A stretch of DNA of 64,000 nucleotides. Origin: Heliopora coerulea (Eukaryota > Cnidaria > Anthozoa > Scleralcyonacea > Helioporidae). The stretch's first letter is position 1. Each line of letters starts with the position of its first letter. The notes beneath the pieces were generated by a model, which was not told the DNA's origin, did no database searches, and saw nothing but the letters and a program-made list of their open reading frames with translations. The stretch spans positions 62,001 to 126,000 of the forward strand of contig JASJOG010000177.1 in the NCBI GenBank assembly GCA_030142905.1, written 5' to 3'. The translations under genes were made by a program, and so were the position numbers. Positions 53,865 through 64,000 of the stretch are shown here, in pieces.

Positions 53865-54131
53865 AATTTTGAGAATGTGATAAAAAATTAACCAAATTGA
53901 CCAATTTTGAGAATGTGAGAAAATTAGGTAAATTTGAGAATCCGGTTGCGTCTTTGGCTAGATGAGACCTCCGGTCGATGAACAAGATTTGGGAAGTGGG
54001 TAGAATGATTGACAGGTAACGAAAATGATTGACAGGTGATGACGTCATCACCAATTACCGGAAGTTGATACAATTTTTGAAAACTCATAAAATTCATAAA
54101 ATGTGCCAGAATCCCCACTTTATAGACTACT
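53865..54131. repeat. Polinton right terminal inverted repeat
   Basis: 54036-54131 is the exact inverse of 36365-36460. Further in, the match continues with two additions. One is a 20-bp tandem duplication (GACAGGTAACGAAAATGATT, 54011-54030). The other is a 31-bp insertion (about 53950-53980) that contains the hairpin GACC-TCC-GGTC. The GAGAATGTGAGAAAATTAGG units match the left side. Confidence 0.9.
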
Positions 54132-54137
54132 TTATTA
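54132..54137. repeat. Target-site duplication TTATTA, right copy
   Basis: Exact repeat of 36359-36364, directly outside the CT terminus of the Polinton. Confidence 0.95.
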
Positions 54138-54937
54138 GATCAACATTTGTCTTGGAATAGTAACACTGATGTCATTTGTAAAAAGATATCAGCAGGAATT
54201 TCAGCTTTTCGGCGATTGGAAAATTTTTCAGATAAAAAAACACTTTCAATTTATAATTCCCTTGTGTCTCCATACTTTCAATATTGTTGTGAAGTATGGG
54301 ACGTATTTAATGAAACACATTCAAACCGACTTCAGAAGTTTCAAAACAGAGCAGCAAGAATAATCACAAATACCAGTAAAGATGCTGATCACTCCATTGT
54401 ATTGAGCGAGCTAGGCTGGGAACCACTTAAAACTATTAGGAAAAGAGCTAAGGCTATAATGATGTACAAAATCTTAAATGGCATGGCTCCCACTTCGCTC
54501 GCGAACCTCTTCAAATTTAGAAGTGAAGTAACAAAGAATGACCTTCGGGAAAATTCAAGTACTGTTTGTCTCCCAAAACCACGCACTAATAGCATGAAGA
54601 AAAGTTTTATCTATGATGGAGGAATAATTTGGAACTCCATTCCCAAAGAAATTAGAGAGAGTAGATCTCTCACTTCATTTCAAACGAAAATCGTGACGTG
54701 CATTGACATATAAAATTATATATCTTGTATCTTTGTAATTAATCAATTCAATTAATTTAATATTTAGGCTAATTGATTTTGAACTTCTTTGCTACGTTTT
54801 GTAACAGTCCAGTAAATAGTTTCTATCTAATTTTATACTTGTATTTTTTAATTCTATACACGCCTCTCGTGGAAATCAACTTTCAGTTGACGAGGCAAGC
54901 GTGTCAAAATAAAGTCTATCATCATCATCATCAAACC
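54138..54937 (+). pseudogene. LINE reverse transcriptase, C-terminal part and 3' end
   Basis: Continuation of the LINE broken at 36364. The frame resumes with DQHLSWNSNTDVICKKISAG, then SLVSPYFQYCCEVW, NRAARIITN, ELGWEPLKTIRKRAKAIMMY and the CR1-type end GGIIWNSIPKEIRES, to a stop near 54713. The 3' untranslated region ends AATAAAGTCTATC followed by an (ATC)n tail near 54920-54937. Taking out the Polinton and one duplication would restore continuity here. Confidence 0.9.
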
Positions 54938-54939
54938 TA

Positions 54940-56040
54940 TCGACATTCCCAAAGTTCGCGTGGGTGACAAATATAAAATGAGCGATGAATTCAAAACGTT
55001 ATGCATGGTTCACACAGAACATGGAAACAAATTCCACGACTTTCCAATAACATTTCATTCCATTCCATTCCATTCCACAACATTCAATCATTGGCCAGTA
55101 GACTGATGACAATAAGTGAAACGCCCCCAAATCTCGTTATTTTTTCGAAATTCATTAATTGATTAATCAACATCTGAACATGAATTTGGCAAAAATATGA
55201 ATTCTATGACTTTTCCATGACCTAAACAATTTTTCCGAAATTCCATGTCTTCTCTATGACCGTGTGAACCCTAGTTAAGGGTTATTGCTAATGGTCAACG
55301 ATTTTGGAAAATCTAAATAGACAGTATTACCTGAAAGGTGTCAAATGGTATTGTCATGTCTAATGCTTCGACGTATGAAAGCGTTTGACACTCAGCCTAC
55401 GATGACCTCAGTTTATTGTCCCACCGCATTTTGGAGCCTCATATAGGATATCTCTATTAATTATTCACTTGAAAAATTACAAAAAAAAGTAGAACAGGGC
55501 TGCAGTAGTGATCACTGGCAAATCATATGACATGAGATCTCAAGATATTTTAAGAGCTAAATGGGCAACTAGTGATGCGACGACGAAAAGAAAAGAAAGC
55601 TATATCTCTAAAATAGGAAAAGAGAATTCCTCGACAACATGACTAGTACGCTAGTTGTTGCAAACAATATAAATTACGGTTAATGCAGCAATATTGATTA
55701 TGACCAGTTTTTTTTAACAAAAAGTTGTAAGTTATTTACGTGCGAAGTTATGGAATGATGTACCAATATCATTCACGTGCCACAGGTGAGTGCAACTGCC
55801 ACTGCAAGCACTATTAGAAATCATTACCCCTCTTGCTATAATAAAAGTCCTTCTTCCAGACAGAATGCAGTTGGAAGCAAATTTTGTCACAAATTCCGTG
55901 TAGTTAGTACGAGTGTTTCAGTCGATTTCTTCTGCTATCTACAAATTAATTCTTAATGAACAGTAGCTGTAACAGTAACTCCTAAGCACAGTCGTCATCC
56001 TTCTGTAATTTAGTTACACTACTAATAGTAGTAGTAATAG
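54940..56040. other. No gene recognised
   Basis: Non-coding. Contains a short (CATTC)n run at about 55045-55068 and a decayed LINE-like stretch near 55470-55870, readable only as fragments. Confidence 0.4.
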
Positions 56041-57640
56041 TAATAATGATAATAATAATGGTTCTAAGGTTGTTAGCGCTGGGGTGACTGTAGAGGATAA
56101 GCTCTCTCGGTTAGGAAATGCCCCAAAAGCCTGCGTAAAACATAGCCTCTGACAACCAAGTCCAGCTCCTGGCCTTCGTGAGGCAGAACTGCTTGGAACT
56201 GACAGAAGGGGTGAAAGGCGAGTGTTTGGCGCCTTAAAACTGAATGCTTCGGGTCGGCGGAGCTCGTTAACCTTGGATGGTAGTTCACTTAGGAGAGGGA
56301 AACTCCGATTTCAAACCAGGGCAGATGGGGCCCTCTATCCTTGGCTGGCAACTCATATAGTGGTGGTTCCACGAAGAAAACAACCCGCAACTCAAGATGT
56401 CTTTCGTGTCGAGGAGTGAATGGCTACTGCGTTATGTGGTCGCAAACGAAACCTGATAGGAAGTGGCGACACCTGTCAGTAATAGCTTTATCCTGAGAAT
56501 CGGGCAACTCAGGATTGACTTATGACCCGTACATCGTAACCTCATACACGAGTGAAAGATTATGAACACTATTAATGTAGAAGAAAACGACGTGAATGAG
56601 ACTGGAACGACAAGTGAAAGTTTCTCGTCCGGCAGGTGTCTTGTGGAGCAGCAGCGCAGGCCCTGTTGTCAAGTTTCTGCTGAAGCTACACGACGGAAAT
56701 GGACAAAAGATATCAATGTTGTCATAATGGAGTGCTTTTATTTAAGCAAACCGTTCAGTGAGGATGGTTAACCACAAAGAGGATACCGACAGCGACTGCA
56801 CAGAATATGGTAAGATTGAGGATTGTTTCCTACAACTGAACAAAGGATTTGTGATCAAGCCAGAGCAATAAGGAAGAACAATTGGCTAACGGATATTGAA
56901 CTGGAGAGTACACGACGAAGAGTATTGAGTGACAAAATAAGCCATGGAGAAGATAATCTGGAGAAGATAACAACATGGTCATGAATGATGAGATGAGAGT
57001 AGAACATGAGGAAAGAGCAAGTGTAAGGTCTGTGGATCAGCGGGAAGATACACAGACAAAAGACCAACCTGGAGGAATAGGAGAAGAAGGTATTACAGTA
57101 GTAGGATATGAAGAGCTATATGAGGATGAGAAAGAAATGGTTGATAAGATAATTAATGATTAAATTCAAGATTCAATTCAAGATTAAATTCATGAAGGGT
57201 GAACAAGAATACAGAGTATTACCATTTAAGAAGGGTGGATCGACTAAAGATGAATGAGATAACAGCAAAAGTTAATAAGCTAGTCGCATGAATACAAACA
57301 GATAGTATAACGGAAACAAATCAATTATTGATAGCAGTTAGAAATGTAGTGGCGGAGAAAATTGGACTAAGGGAAGTTGATAAACAAGCAAAGAAAAAAG
57401 AGCCATGGTGGAAAAGAAGACTAGAGAGAGATATCCAACAGCTTAGGAAAGATATTAACATAATGGAACTAAAGAAAAGTGGAGAAATTAGAATGGAGGG
57501 TAAATACAAAAGGCTTGAAGTGAAATATAAAATAAGTTTAAAGGGATTAACAACGGTAATAAAGGGACTTAAACAAAGAGCACTAGCTAAAAAAGGTAAA
57601 GAGGTATGAACAGAGGATAAAGCAATATAGACAGAACCGA

Positions 57641-59029
57641 ATGTTTGAGAGAGACCAAAAAAAGTTCTGTACGGAAATAAACAACGGACAGGGGACTGAA
57701 TTTGAAAAAGTGATACCAGATGCAGATGAAAGAATAAAGTTTTGGGATGAAATTTGGGACAACGAAATAGAACATAATAGGGAACCTGAATGGTTAGATG
57801 AAGTAAAACAGGAAATTGGACACTTAAACCAAAAAGATTTTAAGATAAATGAGAAAGATATCACAAAGCAGTGCCAAAAGATCCCGAACTGGAAAGCCCC
57901 AGGTCTAGACGGAGTTGAAGGTTATTGGGTGAAGAGAATAACATCGTGCCATCAAAGGATCGCAGAACAGTTAGATGAGATTTTAAATGATAGGGCTGAA
58001 GTACCTCAATGGATGACATGTAGTAGGACAGTATTGTGCTTAAAAGACCAATCAAGAGGTAATGCAGTTGATAATTTTAGACCCAGATCATGTTTACCTC
58101 TGATGTGGAAATTGATGACAGGGATGATTGCAGAAAGTATGTACACCTTTTTGGAAATGAATGTACTACCACGTGAACAAAAAGGGTGTAGAAGAAAGTC
58201 GAGAGGATCAAAAGACCAACTGTTAATTGACAAGCTGGTTTCAAAAGATTGCAAGGAAAGACACACAAATCTCTCCATGGCCTGTATAGATTATCGTAAG
58301 GCGTACGATTTGGTACCTCAGTCTTGGAGTGTAGGATGTATGAGTATGTTACGAATTGCCAATAATGTGAAAACATTTCTTGAAAGCAGCATGAAGAACT
58401 GGAAAACGAAGATAACGTCATCGGGAGAAAGTCTAGGATATGTAAATATAAGACGAGGTATCTTTCAAGGAGATAGCTTATCCCCTTTAAATTTTGTGAT
58501 ATGCATGATACCGTTAAGCTTGGTTTTGAGAAAAGTAAAGGCAGTGTACGAATTTCGAAGAAATCGATTGAAGATTAATCATCTACTTTACATGGATGGT
58601 CTTAAGCTGTTTGGAAACAATGAGGGACAAATAGACTCATTGGTAAGAACCGTTCACTTACTCAGTAACGATATTGGAATAGAATTCGGAATTAAGAAAT
58701 GTGGAATGCTAGTAATGAAAAAAGGAAAGATTGTAAAATGTAATGGAGTACAGCTATCTGATGGCGAAGCAATAAAATCAATTGAAGCAGATGGATACAA
58801 ATACCTTGGGATTCTAGAATTAGATAAATTTATGGAAGCTCAAATGAAGAGTAAGTTTGTAAAGGAATATGAAAGGAGATTGAGATTGGTACTAAAATCA
58901 AAACTGAACAGCAGAAATAAGATCATGGCAATGAACACTTGGGCTGTTGCGCTGCTGACATATGGTGCTGGATTATTGGACAATTGGAGTAAAGCAGAAG
59001 TAGCTGCAATGGATTCCAAAAACACGTAA
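57641..59029 (+). pseudogene. Reverse transcriptase of an RLE-type LINE
   Basis: 462 residues. NWKAPGLDGVEGYWVKRI (about 86-103), FRPRSCLPLMWKLMTGMI, motif A MACIDYRKAYDLVPQSW, RRGIFQGDSLSPLNFVICM and motif C LLYMDGLKLFG. The usual YMDD or YADD is YMDG, so one catalytic aspartate is lost. The APGLDG and QGDSLSP words are those of R2/NeSL-type enzymes. Confidence 0.8.
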
Positions 59030-59033
59030 ACTA

Positions 59034-59879
59034 ATGACAATGTATAGTGCTTTTAACCCAAAAAGTGACATCCACAGATTATATTTACAAAGGGAAAAAT
59101 TTGGAAGAGGTTTGATTAGTTGTGAAGGATGCATCAGTGCGGAAGAGAACAATTTGGGGTGGTATGTAAAAAACAGTGTAGAACCACTCCTACAACAGGT
59201 TGCCAAGACAAATGTGATTGAAACAGAAGGATGCGAAGCAAAAGTAAATTTTAGAAGGAAAGTAAGAGAAGACATGGAGAAAGCCTCGACTGACAAAAGA
59301 ATGTATGGACAATATCAGAGAGATCTAGGGGAAGAGGTAGACATGGTGAAGACATGGTTGTGGTTAAAGAAAGGGGATTTGAAACCCGAGATTGAAGCAC
59401 TTCTATGTGCTGCACAAGAACAAGCACTCAGAACAAATTATGTCAAGTTTCACATAGATAGAACTGTTGAGTCTTCACTTTGCAGGCTTTGTGGTGAAAA
59501 GGGAGAGCATGTAACACACTTGATCAGTGACTCTAAGTAGCTGGCACAAAAAGAGTACAAAAGACGACATGACAATGTGGCTCGTGTTGTACACTGGAAG
59601 CTTTGTGGTTTATACCAGTTAGAGCAAGCTGAAAAATGGTATGAACATCAACCAAATGGAGTCATTGAATCAGATAAAGTTAAGATTCTATGGGACTTTA
59701 ATATGCAAAGCGATAGTCTAATTGAATGTAGAAGACCTGATATCGTGGTGGTGTTAAAGAAGAAAAAGGAGTGCAAGATTGTAGACACTGCATTTCCAAG
59801 AGATAGTAGAACAGGTGAAAAAGAATCAGAGAAAATGGAAAAGTATGACGACCTGAAAAGGGAAATAAAAAGAATGTGA
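59034..59879 (+). pseudogene. Zinc knuckle and restriction-like endonuclease of the LINE
   Basis: First part to 59540: LCRLCGEKGEHVTHLIS is a CCHC-type knuckle, broken by a stop at 59538. Second part: RRPDIVVVLKKKKECKIVDT and AFPRDSRTGEKESEKMEKY form the PD-(D/E)xK-like nuclease that cuts the target. An early form of the ORF would have fused both to the RT. Confidence 0.7.
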
Positions 59880-60125
59880 ACGATGAGGAAAATTGAGATA
59901 ATACCAATAGTTATAGGTGCTTTGGGAGCAATTAGTAGGAAACTGGATAAGTGGATTGAAAAACTGGACGTACAGATTAGAATAGAACTTCTCCAAAAGA
60001 CAGCATTGCTTGGAACAGCAAGAATGTTGAGGAGGAGCTTGGAAGGCTGAAAAACTCGGAACCTTATCCTCGGAACCTATCGAGGGATAATTAAATACTA
60101 CCAGCATAAGCTGCAGAAGATAATA

Positions 60126-60345
60126 TAATAATAATAATAGTAGTGTGGGTGTTTCTTAAAATCCATTATAATGGTGAAATTTCCTTTCCCCACAGGTTCC
60201 CTGAAATGTGCAAAGTCTGTTGCGGCCTTTCCTGGCGGGATGCTGGGCGGCCGTAGCAGGCTGAGATCCCTTCCACTATCCTTAATTGGGTGGTGTGCGA
60301 GTTGTAATAATAATAATAATAATAACAATAACAATAACAACAACA
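60126..60345. repeat. LINE 3'-end fragment and (AAT/AAC)n tail
   Basis: A stretch ending GGGTGGTGTGCGAGTTG followed by (TAA/CAA)n at 60305-60350, which looks like another retroelement 3' end. Confidence 0.5.
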
Positions 60346-60480
60346 ACAGCAGTAGTCAACGGGAATGATAATAGTTATGGTCGTACTTATAATTATAATT
60401 AAAATAATTTATAATTATTATTAATAATTAATAATAATTATAATTATTCACAAAAACCTGAAAAGCTGGCTTAGAGGGTC
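60346..60480. repeat. AT-rich palindromic low-complexity stretch
   Basis: ATAATTATAATTAAAAT and TAATTATTATTAATAATTAAT runs, which can fold on themselves. Confidence 0.6.
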
Positions 60481-60489
60481 GAATATTAA

Positions 60490-61440
60490 GATTGGACCAG
60501 GAATGCTGCAGAAAGATTAATTATTGGTATACACAAGGATTCTTCGGAAAGTACTAAATACCTGAGATTAAGGGGTGTGATTTGATAGCTTGCTATCGTG
60601 ACCATCTAGAACATGAAAGACCTGTGGAGATGCAGAAATAATACTAATAGCACAGAGCAAATAATACATGACAGAGGATCTCCTATATTTCTAGACTGAA
60701 CAAAATATGAAATGCAATGACTGGATAGAGAAACCAATCAACTGCTGTCAATGCACAACGGGTGTTCACTCTAGAAGTAATATGAATCGACTCCAAATAT
60801 CAAGAGAAGACGGTGGTCGAGGGCTTCTTGGAGTGGAAGATAGTGTAGGATTTGTTACCTGAGAACTGGTAGATATACGAGTAATAGCATCTAACGATTT
60901 ATAAAAGCTGCTAGAAAAATCAGTAATAGCAATTCGGAAACAGAAATGGAGTAAAGAGACAAAAGAAAAATGAAATAAAGGAGAAATGCAGTAGGAAGGC
61001 TATGCACCGGCAATTTGCTTTACTAAACAAAGAGGTAAGAGGTATAGAACATTGGTTGTGGCTAAAAGAAGGAAGCATAAAAAAGAAGAGACAACTGAAT
61101 TATGGCTGTTCAGGAAGAAGCACAGTACTTACAACAAATCTGATGAAGGCGAAAACATATACTACGCAAGAAGAGAGTATCAGCCAAATATGCAAACAAG
61201 TGGATGAAAGCATCACACTTTGGAGAGTGAGTGTCCTAAACTGGCACGAAGAGAATATACAAGAGCACGCACGACTGGCTTACAATACAATTCACTGGGA
61301 AGTTTGAAAGAACAAGAGATTAATAGTCAACTGAGACTAGCATGAAAACAACCAAACTATAACAAGAGAACAATGGAGGTAAAATTTTTGTGGCATATGG
61401 CTGTACAAACTGACTACGTTATGGAAGGAGGGAGACCAGA
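60490..61440 (+). pseudogene. Second, more decayed copy of the RLE-type LINE C-terminal region
   Basis: The frame at 61002-61307 includes EVRGIEHWLWLKEGSIKK and LTTNLMKAKTYT. This matches EVDMVKTWLWLKKGDLKP and ALRTNYVKFHID in the copy at 59284-59460. Surrounding sequence shows further weak similarity with many stops. Confidence 0.55.
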
Positions 61441-61770
61441 TTTGGCAGTCACTGGAAGGAAAATAGCTGTTGTCAAGTAACAGATGTGATAGCAACCTAT
61501 GTGCTGCTCTAATTAAAGACCTGTTAAAACCATCTCACAGACTTCACAGTTTACTACCGGAAAAAGTAAACGATATAAGAGAAAGAGAGACCCTGACATA
61601 TGGCGAGAGGGTTTATAATTACTTCTGTAAAACTGAACGGTTTAAAAAAAGTCCTGTTGTTCATGCTATCAACGTATATAATTTTAAACTTGATAAATAA
61701 AATTTCTTGGTGTCTTTTCAACAATAATATGTAAAAGTTTTAAACTTCTATTGTAATTAATGTAATATAC
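61440..61770 (+). pseudogene. CR1-like LINE C-terminal fragment
   Basis: LIKDLLKPSHRLHSLLPEKV and then CKTERFKKSPVVHAI resemble the extreme C-terminus of CR1-type RT ORFs (H-x-LHHLLP..., CKT-x-RFK-x-S). A short 3' untranslated region with TAATGTAATATACT repeats follows. Confidence 0.55.
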
Positions 61771-62045
61771 TTAATGTAATATACTTAATGTAATATTCTT
61801 AATAGTTGTAAACACGTTGTAATTTAGTTTTAATACTATTGAACGTGTATTAAATACCCAATACTCCAATACCCAGCAGGATCCAGGAAAAAGAACGGCA
61901 AAAAATTGAAAAATGCCAGGACTTAGCGAGAGAACTCGGAAAACGAAAATAACGATCATTACTGTAGTAACTGGAAGATTAACAAAAACCCTAATAAAGT
62001 CAAGAGATCGGAAAACGTCGGTATTGAGATTAGAATAGTTGAAGT
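61771..62045. other. No gene recognised
   Basis: AT-rich, no supported gene. Confidence 0.4.
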
Positions 62046-62049
62046 ACTA

Positions 62050-62550
62050 GTGCTGCTCCCATCGGTTCATATCCGTAATCGATTAATCGCTGTCAACAAT
62101 CGATTAATATCGATTAATCGTATTGAATAAATTAAATCAATACACGTCCACAGTAGTTTGTCCTTTCCAAGAAAGGGGTGTGTTTTAGTGTTTTTAAAGT
62201 TTCGAAATTTTCCAGTAGAAAAACTCAAGAAAAAAAAGTATATAATATAATTATATAAGCACAGAGGAATGGGCTAAAAAAGAAATATGCACTTTGACTG
62301 TCTACGTATTGTTTTTGTTTAAAAATAACAGTGCATCAACAACAGCTGGCTTAAGTGCTGCACGCTTCTTTGAGACTACAATTGACTACAATGAGAGCGC
62401 GAGAACGCTATCTCTTCGCATTTTTAATTCCAGAAAGGAAGTTCAGGTGAATACCATGCTGTGCGTGGTTATTATCAATGATCCGATTATTTTTAGGAAT
62501 AATCGATTGCCAAAAAATAATCGATTAATCGATTAATCGGGAACAGCATT
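62050..62550. mobile_element. hAT-like non-autonomous element
   Basis: The ends are near-inverse copies (TGCTGCTCCC on the left, GGGAACAGCA on the right, one mismatch). Both are lined inside with many CGATTAATCGATTAATCG words. No coding region. The family is inferred from the subterminal repeats and is tentative. Confidence 0.5.
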
Positions 62551-64000
62551 ACGAAGTACTGAACCTATTTTGCGCACAGCCATGATTTTTAAGGAAAGTC
62601 GTTGAGGTTTGACGAGACTTGTTGAGACCAAGCCTTAGGATTACTTCCATTGTTGAGCTCAATATGCGATTCACCACAAATTGTTATATACCATATCTTA
62701 GTTTATCGTATCGTAGTTAAAAGAATCCTCATCATTTTTTTAATCCTAGAACAGCTCTTCCACTAGTGGTGGCATGTCGATCTTACCGAATGTCTCAAAC
62801 GCCGTATAGTTTTCTGTCGCTTTGGCGCTAAAAGTCTTGAGGGTTGGCAGGCACAAGAGAACTTTGTCAGGTCTGTTGGGTTGGTGAGGATACTGACTTC
62901 GGACGTAGTCCCGGAGACAAGAAGAAATCTTAGGCTGCAGGTTTCCCACTCTTGCTTTATTTTTAAGTTCTGGGCAATCTGTAACGTGACAAAAAAGCTG
63001 AAATTAAATCAAGCAATCTTGCAGCCGTCCTTACAGTCAATCTCATTTGTCGTGAAAAGCAATGCCACATTCACGTTAACGTTTTGATCTCGACTTCCAA
63101 ATCCTTTTGCCTCGTTTCACACCGCGTAGAAAACTGGCACTATAACGGATAATTCCAGACAAGCATAACACGGTCCAGAATGGCGGTTGGTGCGCGAGGC
63201 CTAACCCAGGTGACCCTGTTAAACACTCTAATAACAGCAAGGCTAACTGCCAATCAAAACATCAAGCCAAAAAATTGGCGGGCAGGGGGATCTTTTTGGA
63301 CGTTCGTTGTAGGGTAATTCCATGGTAGTGATGACATTTTTTGAAAAAAAAAAGTTGTCAAGAATTTAAAAATAACAAGTTATTTTGGCAGTATACGTAT
63401 TCGGGGCTAATATGAAAGTCGATTTCAACAAAATATTGCTGTTGGATTGCAGTTATGTTATGTTCAATTGTGTGATACTCAAATGTTCCAATGACATCAT
63501 TTATTAGGGGAAGTGATCTTCTAACTTTTTTAGGGCAAGCTTAATATATTTCTCTTACAAATTAGTGTCTAACAACCACCAAAGTCATTAACTCTTTTAT
63601 AAAGAAAACCATATTCCTTAAATATTTTTCTATGGCCTAGTATGGTTGTTTAAATTTGAGGTCATATGGCATGTAACATGAGTCACAAAAACATCAAATT
63701 TTTAATTTTATTAACAACATACAGCGAGTAAATAGCTGTTGTTCATTATTTTCTTCCTTCTAGTGATAACTTAGCTATAAATATCAACTTAACCCATGTC
63801 AGCTTAATCTATCCCCTATGAGAGCATACCAAATATAGGTAACGTGAGTCACAATGTAACGTGAGTCACGAGATTAGAAAAGTAGACTTATCATAGATCA
63901 AAAATAAAAAGCAGGTACATGAAGTAGTTCCTAAACTAGTGGTACTGTACCTGTAGTGCTATTGCTAAACTAGTGCTACTATGGAAAAGATTGTTCGACA
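62551..64000. other. No gene recognised
   Basis: No supported coding region or repeat. A duplicated GTAACGTGAGTCACAATGTA-like stretch occurs at about 63840-63870. Confidence 0.4.

Larger units (their letters stand above)
36365..54131. mobile_element. Complete Maverick/Polinton, 17,767 bp
   Basis: It begins AGTAGTCTATAAAG and ends with its complement. Terminal inverted repeats and a 6-bp TTATTA duplication are present. It codes for protein-primed DNA polymerase B, an rve-type integrase, a packaging ATPase, capsid-type proteins and about 11 others. The base composition is strikingly AT-rich compared with the flanks. The outer genes transcribe toward the left end and from the centre to the right. 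Identical 96-bp ends suggest a fairly recent insertion, but six genes carry a stop or frameshift. No adenain-type protease was found. The element could equally be called an endogenous adintovirus-like provirus. Confidence 0.95.
56044..60125 (+). mobile_element. R2/NeSL-like non-LTR element with restriction-like endonuclease
   Basis: A non-LTR retrotransposon remnant with an upstream part of unclear coding content (56044-57640), an RT (57641-59029), a zinc-knuckle region (59034-59540) and a restriction-like endonuclease (59577-59879). It is bounded by TAATAA-type repeats at both ends. Frames are broken in at least three places. Confidence 0.75.

Noticed and set aside
36365..54131. Free giant virus or virophage fragment rather than a Polinton
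   Set aside because: The target duplication, terminal repeats and integrase show an integrated Polinton, and the flanking LINE is continuous on both sides.
62294..62536. Transposase remnant in the hAT-like element
   Set aside because: The 80-codon frame shows no hAT dimerisation or catalytic motif.

Overview
The window looks like a nuclear contig from an early-branching animal, most likely an anthozoan cnidarian. The basis is the intron-bearing receptor gene, the tRNA-derived SINEs, the CR1/L2-, RLE- and Penelope-type retroelements, and the Polinton gene content. I cannot name a species. Almost everything except one host gene is mobile DNA.

Left part (about 1-13,000): a host gene on the + strand. 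Four exons join in frame (4189-4583, 6810-6919, 7017-7130, 8104-8894). They encode the last fibronectin-III part, the single transmembrane helix and the cytoplasmic tail of a Robo-like receptor. Two further candidate exons lie at 10606-10815 and 12925-13015. Its introns and surroundings hold a composite repeat of direct and inverted copies (786-3980), a MITE, SINEs and Penelope-type remnants.

Middle-left (about 11,000-36,000): Penelope-like element (PLE) pieces with GIY-YIG endonuclease domains, SINEs, microsatellites, a decayed LINE (25.5-27 kb), a LINE with an intact 889-codon ORF (28.9-31.8 kb, - strand) and the first part of a second LINE (33.5-36.36 kb). Seven sequences in the window fold as hammerhead ribozymes: two at 1.6 and 3.5 kb in the composite repeat, and the rest between 11.8 and 18.5 kb.

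Centre (36,365-54,131): a complete 17,767-bp Maverick/Polinton. It has AG...CT ends, terminal inverted repeats whose outer 96 bp are identical, and a perfect 6-bp target duplication (TTATTA). It sits inside the reverse-transcriptase ORF of the second LINE, which resumes at 54,138. Left to right it carries protein-primed DNA polymerase B, small unknown genes, a SAP/NUMOD1-like DNA-binding protein, small coiled-coil and membrane proteins, two tandem fibre-like proteins, a jelly-roll candidate and a 553-residue virion candidate, all on the - strand. A 22-bp divergent promoter then leads to the + strand integrase with chromodomain, a large membrane protein, the probable major capsid protein, the packaging ATPase and a small protein. 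A convergent gene for a predicted myristoylated protein closes the set. The integrase and polymerase would serve integration and replication. The capsid-type, ATPase and fibre genes would serve particle assembly and attachment. Most genes start directly after the box TATAAAATAA. Polymerase and integrase each carry one early in-frame stop, and four other genes carry one frameshift each, so this copy is probably not autonomous.

Right part (54,138-64,000): the LINE 3' end with an (ATC)n tail, then a decayed non-LTR element with a restriction-like endonuclease (about 56.0-60.1 kb) and fragments of a related element and of a CR1-like element. A hAT-like non-autonomous element and about 1.4 kb with nothing recognisable close the window.
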